Positions 53,755 through 63,845 of a DNA stretch of 64,000 nucleotides are shown one piece after another. Below the pieces are notes generated by a model that searched no databases, had not been told where the DNA came from, and saw only the letters and a list, made by a program, of their open reading frames with translations. How positions within the stretch are numbered: position 1 is the stretch's first letter; every line of letters begins with the position of its first letter. Made by a program: the position numbers and the translations under genes. Source of the stretch: Stenotrophomonas sp. UBA2302. GTDB lineage: Bacteria; Pseudomonadota; Gammaproteobacteria; Xanthomonadales; Xanthomonadaceae. Location: NCBI GenBank assembly GCA_002345545.1, contig DDVW01000040.1, positions 61,218 to 125,217 on the forward strand, written 5' to 3'.

Positions 53755-55029
53755 ATGGAACCTCTGGACACGCTCAACCTATGGACGGAGCGCTTGCGCG
53801 ACCGGGCGCGGAACGTGAGTTTCGCGCGCTTTCTGTGGTGCCGCTTCCTCGATGACCGCCTGTTCCAGGCCGCCGGTTCGCTGGCCTACACCACCGTGTT
53901 CGCGCTGGTGCCGCTGGCGATCGTGGTGTTCGGCGTGCTGTCGGCGTTCCCGATGTTCGAGCGCTGGAGCGAGGCGCTCAGCGACTATGTGTTCTCCAAT
54001 TTCGTGCCCTCGGCGGCGCGCGCGGCAGAAGGTTACCTGCGCCAGTTCTCGGCCAGTGCCGGGCAGCTGACCGCGGCCGGTTTCATCGCGCTGGTGGTGT
54101 CGCTGCTGATCACCCTCAACAGTGTCGAGCAGACCTTCAACCGCATCTGGCGGGTGGCCTCGGCGCGTCCGCAGCTGACCCGCTTCCTGGTGTACTGGAC
54201 GGTGCTGACGCTGGGGGCGCTGCTGGCCGCCGCGTCGCTGGCGGTGTCGGCCAAGGTGCTGTCACTGCCGCTGTTCGGCACCACCGAAGGCCGCTGGCTG
54301 GCCGATATCGGCCTGCGGCTGGCGCCGGTGCTGATCGAATTCGCCTGCGTGATGCTGATCTACCGGGTGGTGCCGCACCACACGGTGAAGTGGCGGCATG
54401 CCATCCCCGGGGCCTTGCTGGCGGTGCTGATGCTGGAGCTGGTGAAGTGGGGGATGGGCCTGTACCTGGGCAGTTTCCAGTCCTACCAGAAGCTGTACGG
54501 AACGGTCGCCTTCGTGCCGATCCTGCTGCTGTGGATCTACCTGGGCTGGGTGTCGGTGCTGCTGGGGGCGTCGCTGGCATCCTCTGTTGCCGCCTTCCGC
54601 TACCAGCCGGCCGCGCTGCGGCTGCCATCGGGCTGCGAGCTGTATGCCCTGCTGCGCCTGCTGGGCCGTTTCCGCCAGGCGCGGCAGGAAGGGCAGGGAC
54701 TGGATGAAGAGCAGATCCTCACGCTGGAGCCGATGTTCACCGATTCACTGCTGCAGCAGCTGCTGGAACAGATGGAAGGTATCCGCCTGCTGCGCCGTGA
54801 CGAAGCCGGGCAGTGGCTGTTGGCGCGCGACCTGCACAGCCTCAGCTTGAACGACCTTTACGAAGCCTCGCAGCTGCGCATCCCCGTGGCCGAGGTCTAC
54901 CTGCCGCTGCGTGACGACCCGCTGGGGCAGGCGGCCTGCGAGGCACTGGATGAACTGCGCGTGCCATTGCGCGGCCTGCTCAAGCGCACTGTGGATGACA
55001 TCTACGCGCCTACCGGAGAGTCCCGATGA
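53755..55029 (+). CDS. YihY/BrkB-family membrane protein
   Basis: 424 residues from the ATG at 53755. An N-terminal YihY/BrkB domain has about six membrane segments: AAGSLAYTTVFALVPLAIVV, GFIALVVSLLITLNSVEQTF, VYWTVLTLGALLAAASLAV, LAPVLIEFACVMLIYRVVP and VPILLLWIYLGWVSVLLGAS. A cytoplasmic C-terminal domain of ~130 residues (LLRLLGRFRQARQEGQGL and so on) follows, of the winged-helix-like kind seen in long family members. Once called ribonuclease BN; that activity is no longer accepted. It overlaps the next gene by 4 bases. Confidence 0.9.
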   Translation: MEPLDTLNLWTERLRDRARNVSFARFLWCRFLDDRLFQAAGSLAYTTVFALVPLAIVVFGVLSAFPMFERWSEALSDYVFSNFVPSAARAAEGYLRQFSASAGQLTAAGFIALVVSLLITLNSVEQTFNRIWRVASARPQLTRFLVYWTVLTLGALLAAASLAVSAKVLSLPLFGTTEGRWLADIGLRLAPVLIEFACVMLIYRVVPHHTVKWRHAIPGALLAVLMLELVKWGMGLYLGSFQSYQKLYGTVAFVPILLLWIYLGWVSVLLGASLASSVAAFRYQPAALRLPSGCELYALLRLLGRFRQARQEGQGLDEEQILTLEPMFTDSLLQQLLEQMEGIRLLRRDEAGQWLLARDLHSLSLNDLYEASQLRIPVAEVYLPLRDDPLGQAACEALDELRVPLRGLLKRTVDDIYAPTGESR

Positions 55030-55589
55030 TTGTGAAAGCTGCTCCCTTGATGCTGTTGGCGCTGGCGTTGGCCGCGTGCAAGCCACCGTCGCCGGCGGAG
55101 GTCGCCGCGCCGGTGGCACCGGCGGTGGATGCGCCGGCAGCGGGCGTGCCGGCCGAGGTGGTGCAGCAGACGGCCGAGCGACCGCAGCTGCAGGTGCAGA
55201 CGGTGGATGGCAAGGCCTATGACCTGGCCGCGCATCGTGGGCAATGGGTGGTGATCAACTTCTGGGCGACCTGGTGCGGGCCGTGCCTGCAGGAAATGCC
55301 GGAGCTGTCGGCGCTGCACACCATGCGCGGCAATATCGAGGTGATCGGGCTGGCGTACGAGGATATCGAGCTCGATGAGATGCAGGCGTTCCTTGCGCAG
55401 CATCCGGTCGCCTATCCGATCGCCATTCTCGATACCTACAACCCGCCGAAGGACTTCGCCACGCCGCGCGGTCTGCCGATGACCTATCTGATCGCTCCGG
55501 ACGGCAAGGTTGCCAGGCAGTTCCTGGGACCGGTGGATGCCAAGGTGATCGAACAGGCCATTGTCGCTGCCGGTGGCAAGGTGCAGTGA
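55026..55589 (+). CDS. TlpA-like disulfide reductase lipoprotein
   Basis: 187 residues. A lipoprotein signal (PLMLLALALAAC, lipobox LAAC) is followed by an Ala/Pro-rich linker and a thioredoxin-like domain with the active site NFWATWCGPCLQEMPEL and the cis-Pro in RGLPMTYLIAP. TlpA/ResA-type proteins reduce disulfides in the envelope, often for cytochrome c maturation. The lipid anchor and the ATGA overlap with the YihY gene suggest joint membrane action, though no link is known. Confidence 0.92.
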   Translation: MIVKAAPLMLLALALAACKPPSPAEVAAPVAPAVDAPAAGVPAEVVQQTAERPQLQVQTVDGKAYDLAAHRGQWVVINFWATWCGPCLQEMPELSALHTMRGNIEVIGLAYEDIELDEMQAFLAQHPVAYPIAILDTYNPPKDFATPRGLPMTYLIAPDGKVARQFLGPVDAKVIEQAIVAAGGKVQ

Positions 55590-55640
55590 TCCTGCACGCC
55601 GCCGGAGGGGAGCGGTGGCCCGTTTTCCAGCGGGCCGCTG

Positions 55641-55663
55641 CCGGTGCACGCGCACCGGTCTTT
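55641..55663 (+). terminator. Terminator after the TlpA-like gene
   Basis: CCGGTGC-ACGC-GCACCGG, a perfect 7-bp stem with a 4-base loop, is followed by TCTTT. A second hairpin-prone stretch (GGCCCG...CGGGCC) lies just upstream. The remaining gap to 55795 shows no gene. Confidence 0.6.
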
Positions 55664-55795
55664 CCCGTCGCATCCGCTGCGGCCTGCGCCCGATTCCCAG
55701 CCGGCAGCCGAAGCGCTAGGCTGCGCGGGTGACGCAGGGATCGCACCACGGGTGAGGCCGGCTGCGGGGTCAAGGGCTTTCCAAGGGGGAATTCG

Positions 55796-57943
55796 ATGTC
55801 CGTATCTGGCCCGGCACCGGAGCGTGCCGCCGTGGCTTCGCCTGCATCACGGCTGGCCGCGCTGGCCGGCACTGCGCTGCCGCGCCCGCCGGTCAAGCCG
55901 CTGTACCAGCTGAGCCTGCTGCTGGTCACGCTGTTCTGCGTGCTGGTGCCGGTGATCTATTTCGCACTGGTACTCGGCGTGGGCTGGCTGCTGCTGCACT
56001 ACTACACCGCAGTGGCACCGGGGCTTGGACAGGTGCGCGGCATCGCGCTGCTGCTGGCCTGGGTGGTGCCGGGCTTCGTCGGCGGGGTGGTGCTGGCCTT
56101 CATGCTCAAGCCGCTGTTCGCACCGCGGCCGAAGGCACCGCCGCCGCTGTTGCTGGATCCCGAACAGGAGCGCGAGTTCGTCACCGCCGTGCATGCGCTG
56201 TGCGGTGTCATCGGGGTGCGTCCGCCCAGTTCGATCCTGCTGGGCAACGATGTCAATGCGTGGGTGCAGTTCGACGATGGCTGGCGCGGCTGGCTGGGCG
56301 GCCGGCGGCGGCTGAGCATCGGCCTGCCGCTGGTGGTGGGCATGAGTGCGCGGCAACTGGTCGGAGTGCTGGCCCACGAGTTCGGACATTTCGCGCAAGG
56401 CACCGGCATGCGCTGCGCGTACCTGATCAACAGCGTCAACCGCTGGCTGGAATCGCGGGCCTATCATCCAGATGCGTGGGATGAACGCCTGCAGCACTGG
56501 CGTGCGCAATCGCAGGACCTGTACACCGTGCTGATCACCGGCACGGCCAGCGTGTGCCTGTGGCTGGTGCGGCTGCTGATGCGTGGCCTGTTCCAGCTCA
56601 GCTTCCGCGCCAGCCAGCGGTTGTCGCAGGAGATGGAGTTCGATGCCGACCGTTATGAGGCGCTGGTGGCCGGCAGCAGCTGCTTCCGTACCACGGCGCT
56701 GCAGCTACGCGGGCTGGCACACGCCTTCCACGACGCCGATCAGCGCAACGCGCTGGCCTGGCGCGAAGGCAAGCTGGCCGCGGACCTGCCCGCCGCGGTG
56801 CATGCACGCCTGCAGGCGCTGGAGCCGGCAAGCTGGCGAGCGCTGGCCGAGGCGCTCGAGCAGGATGCGGAAACCCGCTACTGGGATTCGCACCCGGCCG
56901 ACCATGCCCGCATTGCCAATGCCGAAGCGCTGGCCGCACCTGGCCTGTTCCTGGATGAGCGGCCGGCGGCGCAGTTGTTCGCCGACTTTCCGGCACTGTC
57001 GCGGCAGGTGACCGAGCGCTATTACCGCGACATGGGGCTGGAGTATTCGCCGCAGCAACTGGTCGACGCCGGAAGCATGCTGGTCATCAACCAGCTGGCA
57101 CCGGAGGCCGAGGCCATCTGGAAGCGCTACAGCAACGGCCTGGTCGGCGAGCAGCCGCTGCTCGATCCGGCCGCTGCCACGCGCCTGCCATGGCGTGCGC
57201 TGGGCTGGCAGGAAACGGTGGACCAGCTGCGGCAATGCTCGCCGGAGGTGGTGCTGGCCTGGCCGCGGTTGCAGCGGCGGGCGCAGCGCCGGCGCGAACT
57301 GGCCTTGTGGGTGGCACTGCTGGACCACGACATCGGCTTCCGCCTGCCCTCCGGTGCCGAGCCTGACGGGATCACGCTGCGCACCGAATACGGCCAGGTG
57401 ACGGCCGCCGATACGCCGGACCTGCGCATCGTCGATAACGCGCTGGCCCTGTTCGCCCGCCGCCTGGCGCATGCGGTTGAAGCACTGCCCGGGCAGACGC
57501 AGGTGGTCGCGCATCGGTATCTGGCGCTGTTGCAGGCGCTTGCGACACTGGGGCCGGAGCAGACCGCGTTGGCCGACCAGCGCGAGGTGATCGCCTCGCT
57601 GGCCGGCAATGCGGACGGTGAGGGCGGCATTCTGGATGCGGCCAGGCAACGTGCGCGACAGCATCGGCAGGCGATGGAGCGCTGGCTGGAGCGTGCGCAG
57701 CAGGTCGAGGTGGAGGGCGCCGGCCAGAATCTGGCGCAACTGCTGCTGGCGCGCTGCCCACGGGCCAGCCGTGCCGATGCCGACGATATCGCCTATGCGC
57801 AGGCGCTGGCGCCGCTGGAGGATGCGCTGGCGCATCTCTACCGCACCAGTCTGGCGGAGCTGTCGGTCCTTGCCGAAGGCGCCGAGCGTGAGGCGGGGAT
57901 CCGTCCGATCCGGCTGTGGCAGCCGACCGCCGAGCCGGCCTAG
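55796..57943 (+). CDS. M48-family membrane metallopeptidase, large
   Basis: 715 residues. Two N-terminal membrane segments (LSLLLVTLFCVLVPVIYFAL and ALLLAWVVPGFVGGVVLAFM) precede a peptidase domain with the zinc motif HEFGH at residues 194-198 and the third ligand in EMEFDADRYEAL, about 85 residues on. A further hydrophobic segment (YTVLITGTASVCLWLVRLLM) lies between them. The remaining ~400 residues form a mostly helical C-terminal region not found in HtpX. Large M48 proteins of this kind occur in many bacteria; none has a clear role. Its start has a GGGGGAA site. Confidence 0.87.
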   Translation: MSVSGPAPERAAVASPASRLAALAGTALPRPPVKPLYQLSLLLVTLFCVLVPVIYFALVLGVGWLLLHYYTAVAPGLGQVRGIALLLAWVVPGFVGGVVLAFMLKPLFAPRPKAPPPLLLDPEQEREFVTAVHALCGVIGVRPPSSILLGNDVNAWVQFDDGWRGWLGGRRRLSIGLPLVVGMSARQLVGVLAHEFGHFAQGTGMRCAYLINSVNRWLESRAYHPDAWDERLQHWRAQSQDLYTVLITGTASVCLWLVRLLMRGLFQLSFRASQRLSQEMEFDADRYEALVAGSSCFRTTALQLRGLAHAFHDADQRNALAWREGKLAADLPAAVHARLQALEPASWRALAEALEQDAETRYWDSHPADHARIANAEALAAPGLFLDERPAAQLFADFPALSRQVTERYYRDMGLEYSPQQLVDAGSMLVINQLAPEAEAIWKRYSNGLVGEQPLLDPAAATRLPWRALGWQETVDQLRQCSPEVVLAWPRLQRRAQRRRELALWVALLDHDIGFRLPSGAEPDGITLRTEYGQVTAADTPDLRIVDNALALFARRLAHAVEALPGQTQVVAHRYLALLQALATLGPEQTALADQREVIASLAGNADGEGGILDAARQRARQHRQAMERWLERAQQVEVEGAGQNLAQLLLARCPRASRADADDIAYAQALAPLEDALAHLYRTSLAELSVLAEGAEREAGIRPIRLWQPTAEPA

Positions 57944-57956
57944 CAGGACGGCGCAG

Positions 57957-57989
57957 ACCGGCATCGCTGTGTGTCGAGGCGATGCCGGT
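57957..57989. terminator. Bidirectional hairpin between M48 gene and OGT
   Basis: A perfect 11-bp inverted repeat ACCGGCATCGC / GCGATGCCGGT with an 11-base loop lies between the convergent M48 and OGT genes. Confidence 0.65.
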
Positions 57990-58033
57990 ACGAACGGCTG
58001 CGGCAAGGCTGCGCCGGAATCCGCAGCGTGGCC

Positions 58034-59743
58034 TCAGGCCGTGCCGGCGCCCTGCCAGCCGTGCGCGTGGGCCAGCTGCTGCAGCAGCGCGGTGAAATCA
58101 CCGGCAAAGCCGTGCATGTCGAACAGGCCCGTTTGCCGGCGGGCGAGGTCCAGCCGTTCGCGCAGCGCCCGCAGCGCACCACGGTCGTTGCCCAGCGCCA
58201 CGGCGGTGTCGACGAAGCTGGCGTCATCGGCCACGTTCATGCAGTCCAGACCGAGGTGATGGTTGAGGCTGCCGGCCACGCGTGCGGCAAAGGTCTGCCC
58301 GGGCGCGGTCAGTACCGGGCAGCCGGCCCACAGTGCATCCGAGGCGGTGGTGTGGGCGTTGTAGGGATGGGTGTCCAGGAACAGGTCGGCATGCCGGTAG
58401 CGCGCCAGGTACTGCGGATGCGGCAGCTTGGCCATGAACACCAGCCGCGCCGGGTCCACGCCCTGCAGGCGGGCGATCTCGCGCAGGCGCGCGTCGGCAT
58501 CGCCCGGCCCGGACAGCAGCCACAGCACGCTGCCCGGTACCCGCCGCAGGATCTCCAGCAGACGCCCGACGCTGCGCGGGTTGAGCTTGTAGCTGTTGTT
58601 GAAGCAGCAGAAAACCACGGCGTCTTCGGGCAACCCGCAGTCGCGCCGTGGGGGCGGAGGTTCGACCACGCGGGTGTTGTCCGAGGGCTGGAACGCGCGC
58701 GGCAGACGCAGCACCTGTTCGCTGAAACCGCTTTCCAGCATCGGCGGCAGTACGAAACCGTCGGCCAGCACGTAATCGATCCACGGCGCACCGGAGCTGC
58801 CCGGGTAGGCCAGCCAGTTGATCTGCAGCGGCGCCGGGCGCATCGCCAGCACTTCCGGGGTGCCGCCGCCGCCCCAGCCGCGCAGGTCGAACAGGATGTC
58901 GATGCCGGTCGCGCGGATGCTGCCGGCGATGGCGGCATGCGGCTGGCCGGAAAGGTCGTGCAGGGTATGGGCGGCCGCTCGCAGGCGCTGGCGGATGGTG
59001 CTGCCATCGTCGCGGTTGAGCGCGAACAGATGCACCTGCAATGCCGGGTGCGCGCGCAACTGTTCGAACAGCGCCACGGTCAGCAGCCCGGTGGGATGGG
59101 CGCCGAAGCCGTTGGACAGAAAGCCGATGCGCAGCGGCCCGCGTGTGCGCACCGATGTCGCCGGCAGTTGCGGGGTGGATTGGGCGATCACCCGCGCGCG
59201 CTGGCGGGCGCAGGCCAGTTGTTCGATGGCGCTGGCGTCCTCGCTGAGGAAGGCGAACGGTTCCACCGCCGGATTGCCTTGTGCGACCGCGTGGCGGACC
59301 TGCCGAGACAGCGCGTCCAGATCACGCCAGTCGCACAGCCGGCGCTGCCAGTTCAGTCGCTGCGCGGCCATGTAGGCTTCGTCGGGCATCAGCGCGTGGG
59401 CGCGGCGGTAGGCGTCGGCGGCGGCTTCGGGCTGGCCGGCGTCTTCCAGCGCATGGCCCAGCCACAGCGCGATGCCGGGATGCTGCGGCACCTGGCGGGA
59501 GGCATGGCGCAGCAGTTGCGCCGCTTCGTCGTGCCGGCCCTGCATCCAGCGCGCACGCCCGAGCCGCGCCAGCGCTTCCGGATGGTCGTGGCGCAGCTGC
59601 AGGGCGCGCTGCGCCGCGGCTTCGCCGGCAACCAGTTCGCCTGCGGACAGCTCGGCGTCGGCCAGCATCACCCAGGCGATGAAGTCGGTGGGCCTGCGGC
59701 TGACTGCCGCGCGCAGTTGCTCGCGTTCGCCCAGTGCATCCAC
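58034..59743 (-). CDS. TPR-containing O-GlcNAc-transferase-like protein (GT41)
   Basis: 569 residues starting at GTG 59743, matching the Xanthomonas campestris XcOGT of known structure in length and order. About four TPRs come first (WVMLADAELSAGELVAGEAA, then HPEALARLGRARWMQGRHDE). The GT41 catalytic domain follows, with LRIGFLSNGFGAHPTGLLTV (His region), FDLRGWGGGGTPEVLAMRPA and INWLAYPGSSGAPWIDYVLA, all seen in XcOGT. The UDP-binding CCFNNSYKLNPRSVGRLLEI and LFLDTHPYNAHTTASDALWA complete the site. XcOGT's physiological acceptor is unknown. It follows prfA by 2 bases. Confidence 0.93.
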   Translation of the reverse strand: MDALGEREQLRAAVSRRPTDFIAWVMLADAELSAGELVAGEAAAQRALQLRHDHPEALARLGRARWMQGRHDEAAQLLRHASRQVPQHPGIALWLGHALEDAGQPEAAADAYRRAHALMPDEAYMAAQRLNWQRRLCDWRDLDALSRQVRHAVAQGNPAVEPFAFLSEDASAIEQLACARQRARVIAQSTPQLPATSVRTRGPLRIGFLSNGFGAHPTGLLTVALFEQLRAHPALQVHLFALNRDDGSTIRQRLRAAAHTLHDLSGQPHAAIAGSIRATGIDILFDLRGWGGGGTPEVLAMRPAPLQINWLAYPGSSGAPWIDYVLADGFVLPPMLESGFSEQVLRLPRAFQPSDNTRVVEPPPPRRDCGLPEDAVVFCCFNNSYKLNPRSVGRLLEILRRVPGSVLWLLSGPGDADARLREIARLQGVDPARLVFMAKLPHPQYLARYRHADLFLDTHPYNAHTTASDALWAGCPVLTAPGQTFAARVAGSLNHHLGLDCMNVADDASFVDTAVALGNDRGALRALRERLDLARRQTGLFDMHGFAGDFTALLQQLAHAHGWQGAGTA

Positions 59744-59745
59744 GC

Positions 59746-60831
59746 TCAGCTGCCTTCGGCCAGCCGTGCCAGTTCGTCGACCTGGTGCTCGTGTTGCAGG
59801 CGGCCGACCAGCGCGTCGAGGTCGCCCTCGATGATGGCGGGCAGGTCGTACAGGGTCAGGCCCTCGACACGGTGGTCGGTGATGCGGCCCTGCGGGAAGT
59901 TGTAGGTGCGGATGCGCTGGCTGCGATCGCCGCTGCCGACCTGCAGGCGGCGCGATTCGGCCTGCGCGCTGGCCTGCCTGCTGCGCTCGGCATCAAGCAG
60001 CTGCGCCTTCAGCCGCTTCATCGCCTTGTCGCGGTTGGCATGCTGGCTGCGCTCGGTCTGGCATTCGACCACCACGCCGCTGGGGACGTGGGTGATGCGG
60101 ATGGCCGATTCGGTCTTGTTGACGTGCTGGCCGCCGGCGCCGGAGGAGCGGAACGTGTCCACCCTCAGGTCGGCCGGGTTGATGACGATCTCCTCCACGT
60201 CATCGGCCTCGGGAATGATCGCCACGGTCGCCGCGGAGGTGTGGATGCGGCCCTGCGATTCGGTGGCCGGCACCCGTTGTACACGGTGCGTGCCGGATTC
60301 GAATTTCAGCCGCGAATAGGCGCCACGGCCGACCACGCGCGCCACCACTTCCTTGTAGCCGCCGTGCTCGCCGGGGTTGTCCGATTCGATCTCGACCTTC
60401 CAGCCGCAGCGTTCGGCGTAGCGGGCGTACATGCGGAACAGGTCGCCGGCGAAGATCGCCGCCTCGTCGCCGCCGGTGCCGGCACGCACTTCCAGGAACA
60501 GGTTGCCGTCGTCGCGTGGGTCGCGTGGCACCAGCAGCAGCGCCAGTTCCTCGTCCAGCTGCTGCAGACGTTGCTGGGCGGCGGCGATTTCCTCTTCGGC
60601 CAGCTCGCGCAGTTCAGGGTCGGTGCGCATGGCTTCGGCCGAGGCCAGGTCGGCTTTCGCCGCAGCTTCGGCGGCCAGCGCGGTGGCGACCGGTTCGAGC
60701 TGCGCGAACTCGCGCGAGAAATTGCGGAAGCGCTCGTTGTCGGCGACCACCTCGGGTTCGGACAGCAGGCGTTCCAGCTCTTCGCGGCGCTCGGCCAGTG
60801 CCAGCAGCTTACGGCGCAGGGTCGGCGTCAT
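59746..60831 (-). CDS. prfA: Peptide chain release factor 1
   Basis: Releases the chain at UAA and UAG. The 361 residues have the anticodon-like recognition region ([17 protein letters not shown], with PAT where E. coli has PVT), and the GGQ motif in [20 protein letters not shown] (quoted to 20). The Gln is the methylation site of PrmC, also encoded in this window. The start overlaps the hemA stop by 23 bases, the usual hemA-prfA coupling, though prmC, often next in other genera, is elsewhere. Confidence 0.97.
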   Translation of the reverse strand: MTPTLRRKLLALAERREELERLLSEPEVVADNERFRNFSREFAQLEPVATALAAEAAAKADLASAEAMRTDPELRELAEEEIAAAQQRLQQLDEELALLLVPRDPRDDGNLFLEVRAGTGGDEAAIFAGDLFRMYARYAERCGWKVEIESDNPGEHGGYKEVVARVVGRGAYSRLKFESGTHRVQRVPATESQGRIHTSAATVAIIPEADDVEEIVINPADLRVDTFRSSGAGGQHVNKTESAIRITHVPSGVVVECQTERSQHANRDKAMKRLKAQLLDAERSRQASAQAESRRLQVGSGDRSQRIRTYNFPQGRITDHRVEGLTLYDLPAIIEGDLDALVGRLQHEHQVDELARLAEGS

Positions 60832-62092
60832 CGGTACTCGCAGCAGGATGTTGATACCCGGGCGTGGCCGGGAACAGGCGCTCGGCGGCGCGGGTGAGGT
60901 CGGTGTCGCCTTCCTGCGCGGCCTGCCGCAGCGCGGCGGTCGGCGGGTGCAGCAGGCGGTTGGTCAGGCCGTGGGCCAGCTGCTCGAGCACCTCTTCGGC
61001 GCCCTTGCCATTGGCCAGCTGCTGGCGTGCCTTGGCCAGCAGTTCGGCACGGGTGACCTCGCCGAACGCGCGCAGCTGCCGGATCGGTGCCTGCAGGTGG
61101 GCGGCCCGCTGGTTTTCCAGATAGCGGGAGACGTGCAGGTCGATGATGGCCTGGGCCTCGGCGGCGGCCTCGCGGCGGCTGCGGCGGTTTTCCTCCACCG
61201 CGCGCTCCATGTCGTCCACGGTGTACAGGTAGGCGTCGGGCAGGTTGCCGACGGTGGCTTCGATGTCGCGCGGCACCGCCAGGTCGAACAGCAGCATCGG
61301 CTTGTGCTTGCGGCTGCGCAGTGCGGCGGTGACCTGCTGCTGCAGGATCACCGGCTCGCGCGCGGCGGTGGCGGAGAACACCACGTCGGCCTCGCCCAGA
61401 TGGCGCTCCAGCTCGGCCAGCGGCAGCGCCACGCCACCGTGGCGGGTGGCCAGCTCCTGCGCATGGGCCAGCGTGCGGTTGGCGATCAGCAGGCGCTTCA
61501 CCCGGGCTTCGCCCAGGTGCTTGGCGGCAAGTTCGATGGTTTCGCCGGCGCCGACCAGCAGCACGGTGGATTCGTCCATGCGCGCGAAGGAATCCTGCGC
61601 CAGCCGCACCGCCGCGGAGGCCACCGACACCGGGTTGGCACCGACCTTGGTATCGGTGCGGGCACGCTTGGCGACGGAGAAGGTCTGCTGGAACAGGTGG
61701 TCCAACTGCTGGCCGATGACGCCGCTGTCATGCGCCAGCGCCCAGGCGTCCTTCACCTGGCCGAGGATCTGCGGTTCGCCCAGCACCATCGAGTCCAGCC
61801 CGGTGGCCACGCGGAACAGGTGGCGCACCGCTTCGCTGTCGCTGTGCTGGTACAGGTAGCCGTCCAGGCTGCCGGCGTGCGACTGCAGCCAGTGCGCCAG
61901 CGCCTGGCTGTCCTCGGCCACGGCGTACAGTTCGGTGCGGTTGCAGGTGGACAGCAATACCGCTTCGGCGAGTTGCGGCGATTGCCGCAGCGAGTCCAGT
62001 GCCCGGGGCAGGGCTTCGCCGCCGAAGGCTGCGCGTTCACGCAGTTCCACCGGCGCGGTCTGGTGGTTCAGTCCGAGCACCCACAAGGTCAT
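60809..62092 (-). CDS. hemA: Glutamyl-tRNA reductase
   Basis: First committed step of tetrapyrrole synthesis by the C5 pathway, converting glutamyl-tRNA to glutamate-1-semialdehyde. 427 residues from the ATG at 62092 ([20 protein letters not shown]); an earlier in-frame ATG at 62125 adds 11 non-conserved residues. The catalytic Cys is in [14 protein letters not shown], near residue 50. The NADPH domain has [17 protein letters not shown] and the C-terminal dimerisation helices are complete. It is divergent from the TPR gene by 67 bases. Confidence 0.97.
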   Translation of the reverse strand: MTLWVLGLNHQTAPVELRERAAFGGEALPRALDSLRQSPQLAEAVLLSTCNRTELYAVAEDSQALAHWLQSHAGSLDGYLYQHSDSEAVRHLFRVATGLDSMVLGEPQILGQVKDAWALAHDSGVIGQQLDHLFQQTFSVAKRARTDTKVGANPVSVASAAVRLAQDSFARMDESTVLLVGAGETIELAAKHLGEARVKRLLIANRTLAHAQELATRHGGVALPLAELERHLGEADVVFSATAAREPVILQQQVTAALRSRKHKPMLLFDLAVPRDIEATVGNLPDAYLYTVDDMERAVEENRRSRREAAAEAQAIIDLHVSRYLENQRAAHLQAPIRQLRAFGEVTRAELLAKARQQLANGKGAEEVLEQLAHGLTNRLLHPPTAALRQAAQEGDTDLTRAAERLFPATPGYQHPAASTDDADPAP

Positions 62093-62159
62093 TCGTTCAG
62101 TTGCTTGCGATAAGCTGCTGGCCATTCAAGGCCGCCATTTTACGGCCCGGTTGCGCCAG

Positions 62160-63845
62160 ATGCCCGTATTCAATCGCATATGCACCGTTCTGTTGTGCTG
62201 CCTGCCGGTTTTTCCGCTGTGGGCAACCCCGCCAGAGGCCGTTCCCGCAAAGGATTCCAGCAACCACAGCGTCTCGCTGGCGCCGGTGCTGGCCGGCGAG
62301 TTCTCGCTGCAGGCCGGCAAGCTGGCCGATGCCGCGCGCTGGTATCTGCAGGCCGCGCAGGAAGCCGAGGGCGATGTCGGTCTGGCTGAACGGGCGACAC
62401 GTATCGCGATGCTGGCCGGTGATGATGCACGGGCCACGCAGGCCCTGGCGTTGTGGGCCAGGCGCGCGCCGGGCGCGTTGCCGGTGCGCGCCACCCGTGC
62501 GTCGCTGGCGATGCGCAAGGGCGATGTGCGGCTGGCCCGCAAGGAACTGCTGGCGGTGCTGCGTGCGCCGGAGCCACGGGCCTGGGGCTACGCGCTGCTG
62601 GCACTGGCCACCGGTGGGCGTGATCCGGCGGTGCCGGCGCAGGTGCTGGGCGAACTGGTCGATGCCGGTGCGATTCCCGACGACCTGGAGGCGTGGCAGG
62701 AATTCGGTCGACTGGCGCTGCGCATGGAGCGGCCCGAACTGGCACGGCGCATGGTCGGCGAAGTGGTCAGGCGCTTCCCCGACGAGCCGCGGGTGGCCTT
62801 GCTGCATGCCACGCAGCTGAACCAGTCCGGCAACAAGGCCGGGGCACTGGCGCTGCTCAAGGGGGTCGAGCCACGGATTGCGGGCGACGACGATCTGCGC
62901 AACGCGCTGGCGGTGGCCTATGACGCGCTGGGCGAACCGGCCGCCGCCGAGCAGGTGCTGTCGCAGGGAGCGCAGAACCTGCAGACCTGGGGCATGCGCG
63001 CGATGCTGCTGGCCAAGCAGAAGGACGATGCCGCGCTGCTGGCGCTGTACCAGGACATCGCCGCCAAGGCCGACAAGCCCGAGCCGGAGCAGCGGTTGCT
63101 GCTGGGCAAGATCGCCGAATACCTCAAGCGTCACCAGGAGGCGGTGGACTGGTATCACAGCGTTCCCGGCGGACCGCAGCGCAACGAGGCGCGCCTGCGC
63201 GCGGTCAACGCGCTGCACGAGCTGGGCGAGAAAGCGCGGGCGGCGCAGGAAGTGCAGGCCATCCAGGGCGATGCCTCGGTGGACGAGGAGGTCCGCCGTG
63301 ACGCCTATCTGCTGGAGGCGGAGCTGCAGCAGCGCGATGCCGATACGCGCGGCGAGCTGGACGTGCTGGCCCGGGGCCTGGCGGCGTATCCGGATGACAG
63401 CGCACTGCTCTATGCGCGGGCGCTGGCCTGGGAACGCAACGACGATGTGCCCCGTGCCGAGGCCGACCTGCGCAAGATCCTGGTCGCCGAGCCGGAGAAT
63501 GTGGCCGCGCTCAACGCGCTGGGCTACACCCTGGCCGACCGCACCTCGCGTTATCAGGAGGCGCTGGAGCTGATCGATCGCGCGCGCGTGGCCGAGCCGG
63601 ACAATGCCGCCATCGTCGACAGCTACGGCTGGGTGCTGTACCGGCTGGGGCGCAACGAGGAGGCCCTGGTGCAACTGCGCCGCGCCTGGACCCTGAACAA
63701 GGATCCGGAGATCGCCGCGCATGTCGGCGAGGTGCTGTGGGTGCTGGGGCAGAAGGAGGAGGCGCGGCGGTTCTTCGACGAGGCCCGCAAGCTGGATCCG
63801 GACAACCGCGCGCTGCAGCGTGCGATCGAAAAGCTGGGTGTATGA
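62160..63845 (+). CDS. Secreted TPR-repeat protein upstream of lolB
   Basis: 561 residues from the ATG at 62160. A signal peptide (ICTVLLCCLPVFPLWA) is followed by tandem TPR-like helices throughout, for example FSLQAGKLADAARWYLQAA, DNAAIVDSYGWVLYRLGRNE and PEIAAHVGEVLWVLGQKEEA near the end. A similar TPR gene lies between hemA and lolB in Pseudomonas (PA4667-like). It overlaps lolB in ATGA. It is likely a periplasmic or lipoprotein-linked scaffold; the N-terminus lacks a lipobox, so a soluble periplasmic location is favoured. Confidence 0.88.
   Translation: MPVFNRICTVLLCCLPVFPLWATPPEAVPAKDSSNHSVSLAPVLAGEFSLQAGKLADAARWYLQAAQEAEGDVGLAERATRIAMLAGDDARATQALALWARRAPGALPVRATRASLAMRKGDVRLARKELLAVLRAPEPRAWGYALLALATGGRDPAVPAQVLGELVDAGAIPDDLEAWQEFGRLALRMERPELARRMVGEVVRRFPDEPRVALLHATQLNQSGNKAGALALLKGVEPRIAGDDDLRNALAVAYDALGEPAAAEQVLSQGAQNLQTWGMRAMLLAKQKDDAALLALYQDIAAKADKPEPEQRLLLGKIAEYLKRHQEAVDWYHSVPGGPQRNEARLRAVNALHELGEKARAAQEVQAIQGDASVDEEVRRDAYLLEAELQQRDADTRGELDVLARGLAAYPDDSALLYARALAWERNDDVPRAEADLRKILVAEPENVAALNALGYTLADRTSRYQEALELIDRARVAEPDNAAIVDSYGWVLYRLGRNEEALVQLRRAWTLNKDPEIAAHVGEVLWVLGQKEEARRFFDEARKLDPDNRALQRAIEKLGV

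Noticed and set aside
53755..55029. Ribonuclease BN
   Set aside because: The old name for YihY is a misassignment; the protein is an integral membrane protein without nuclease motifs, and RNase BN is the unrelated RNase Z.
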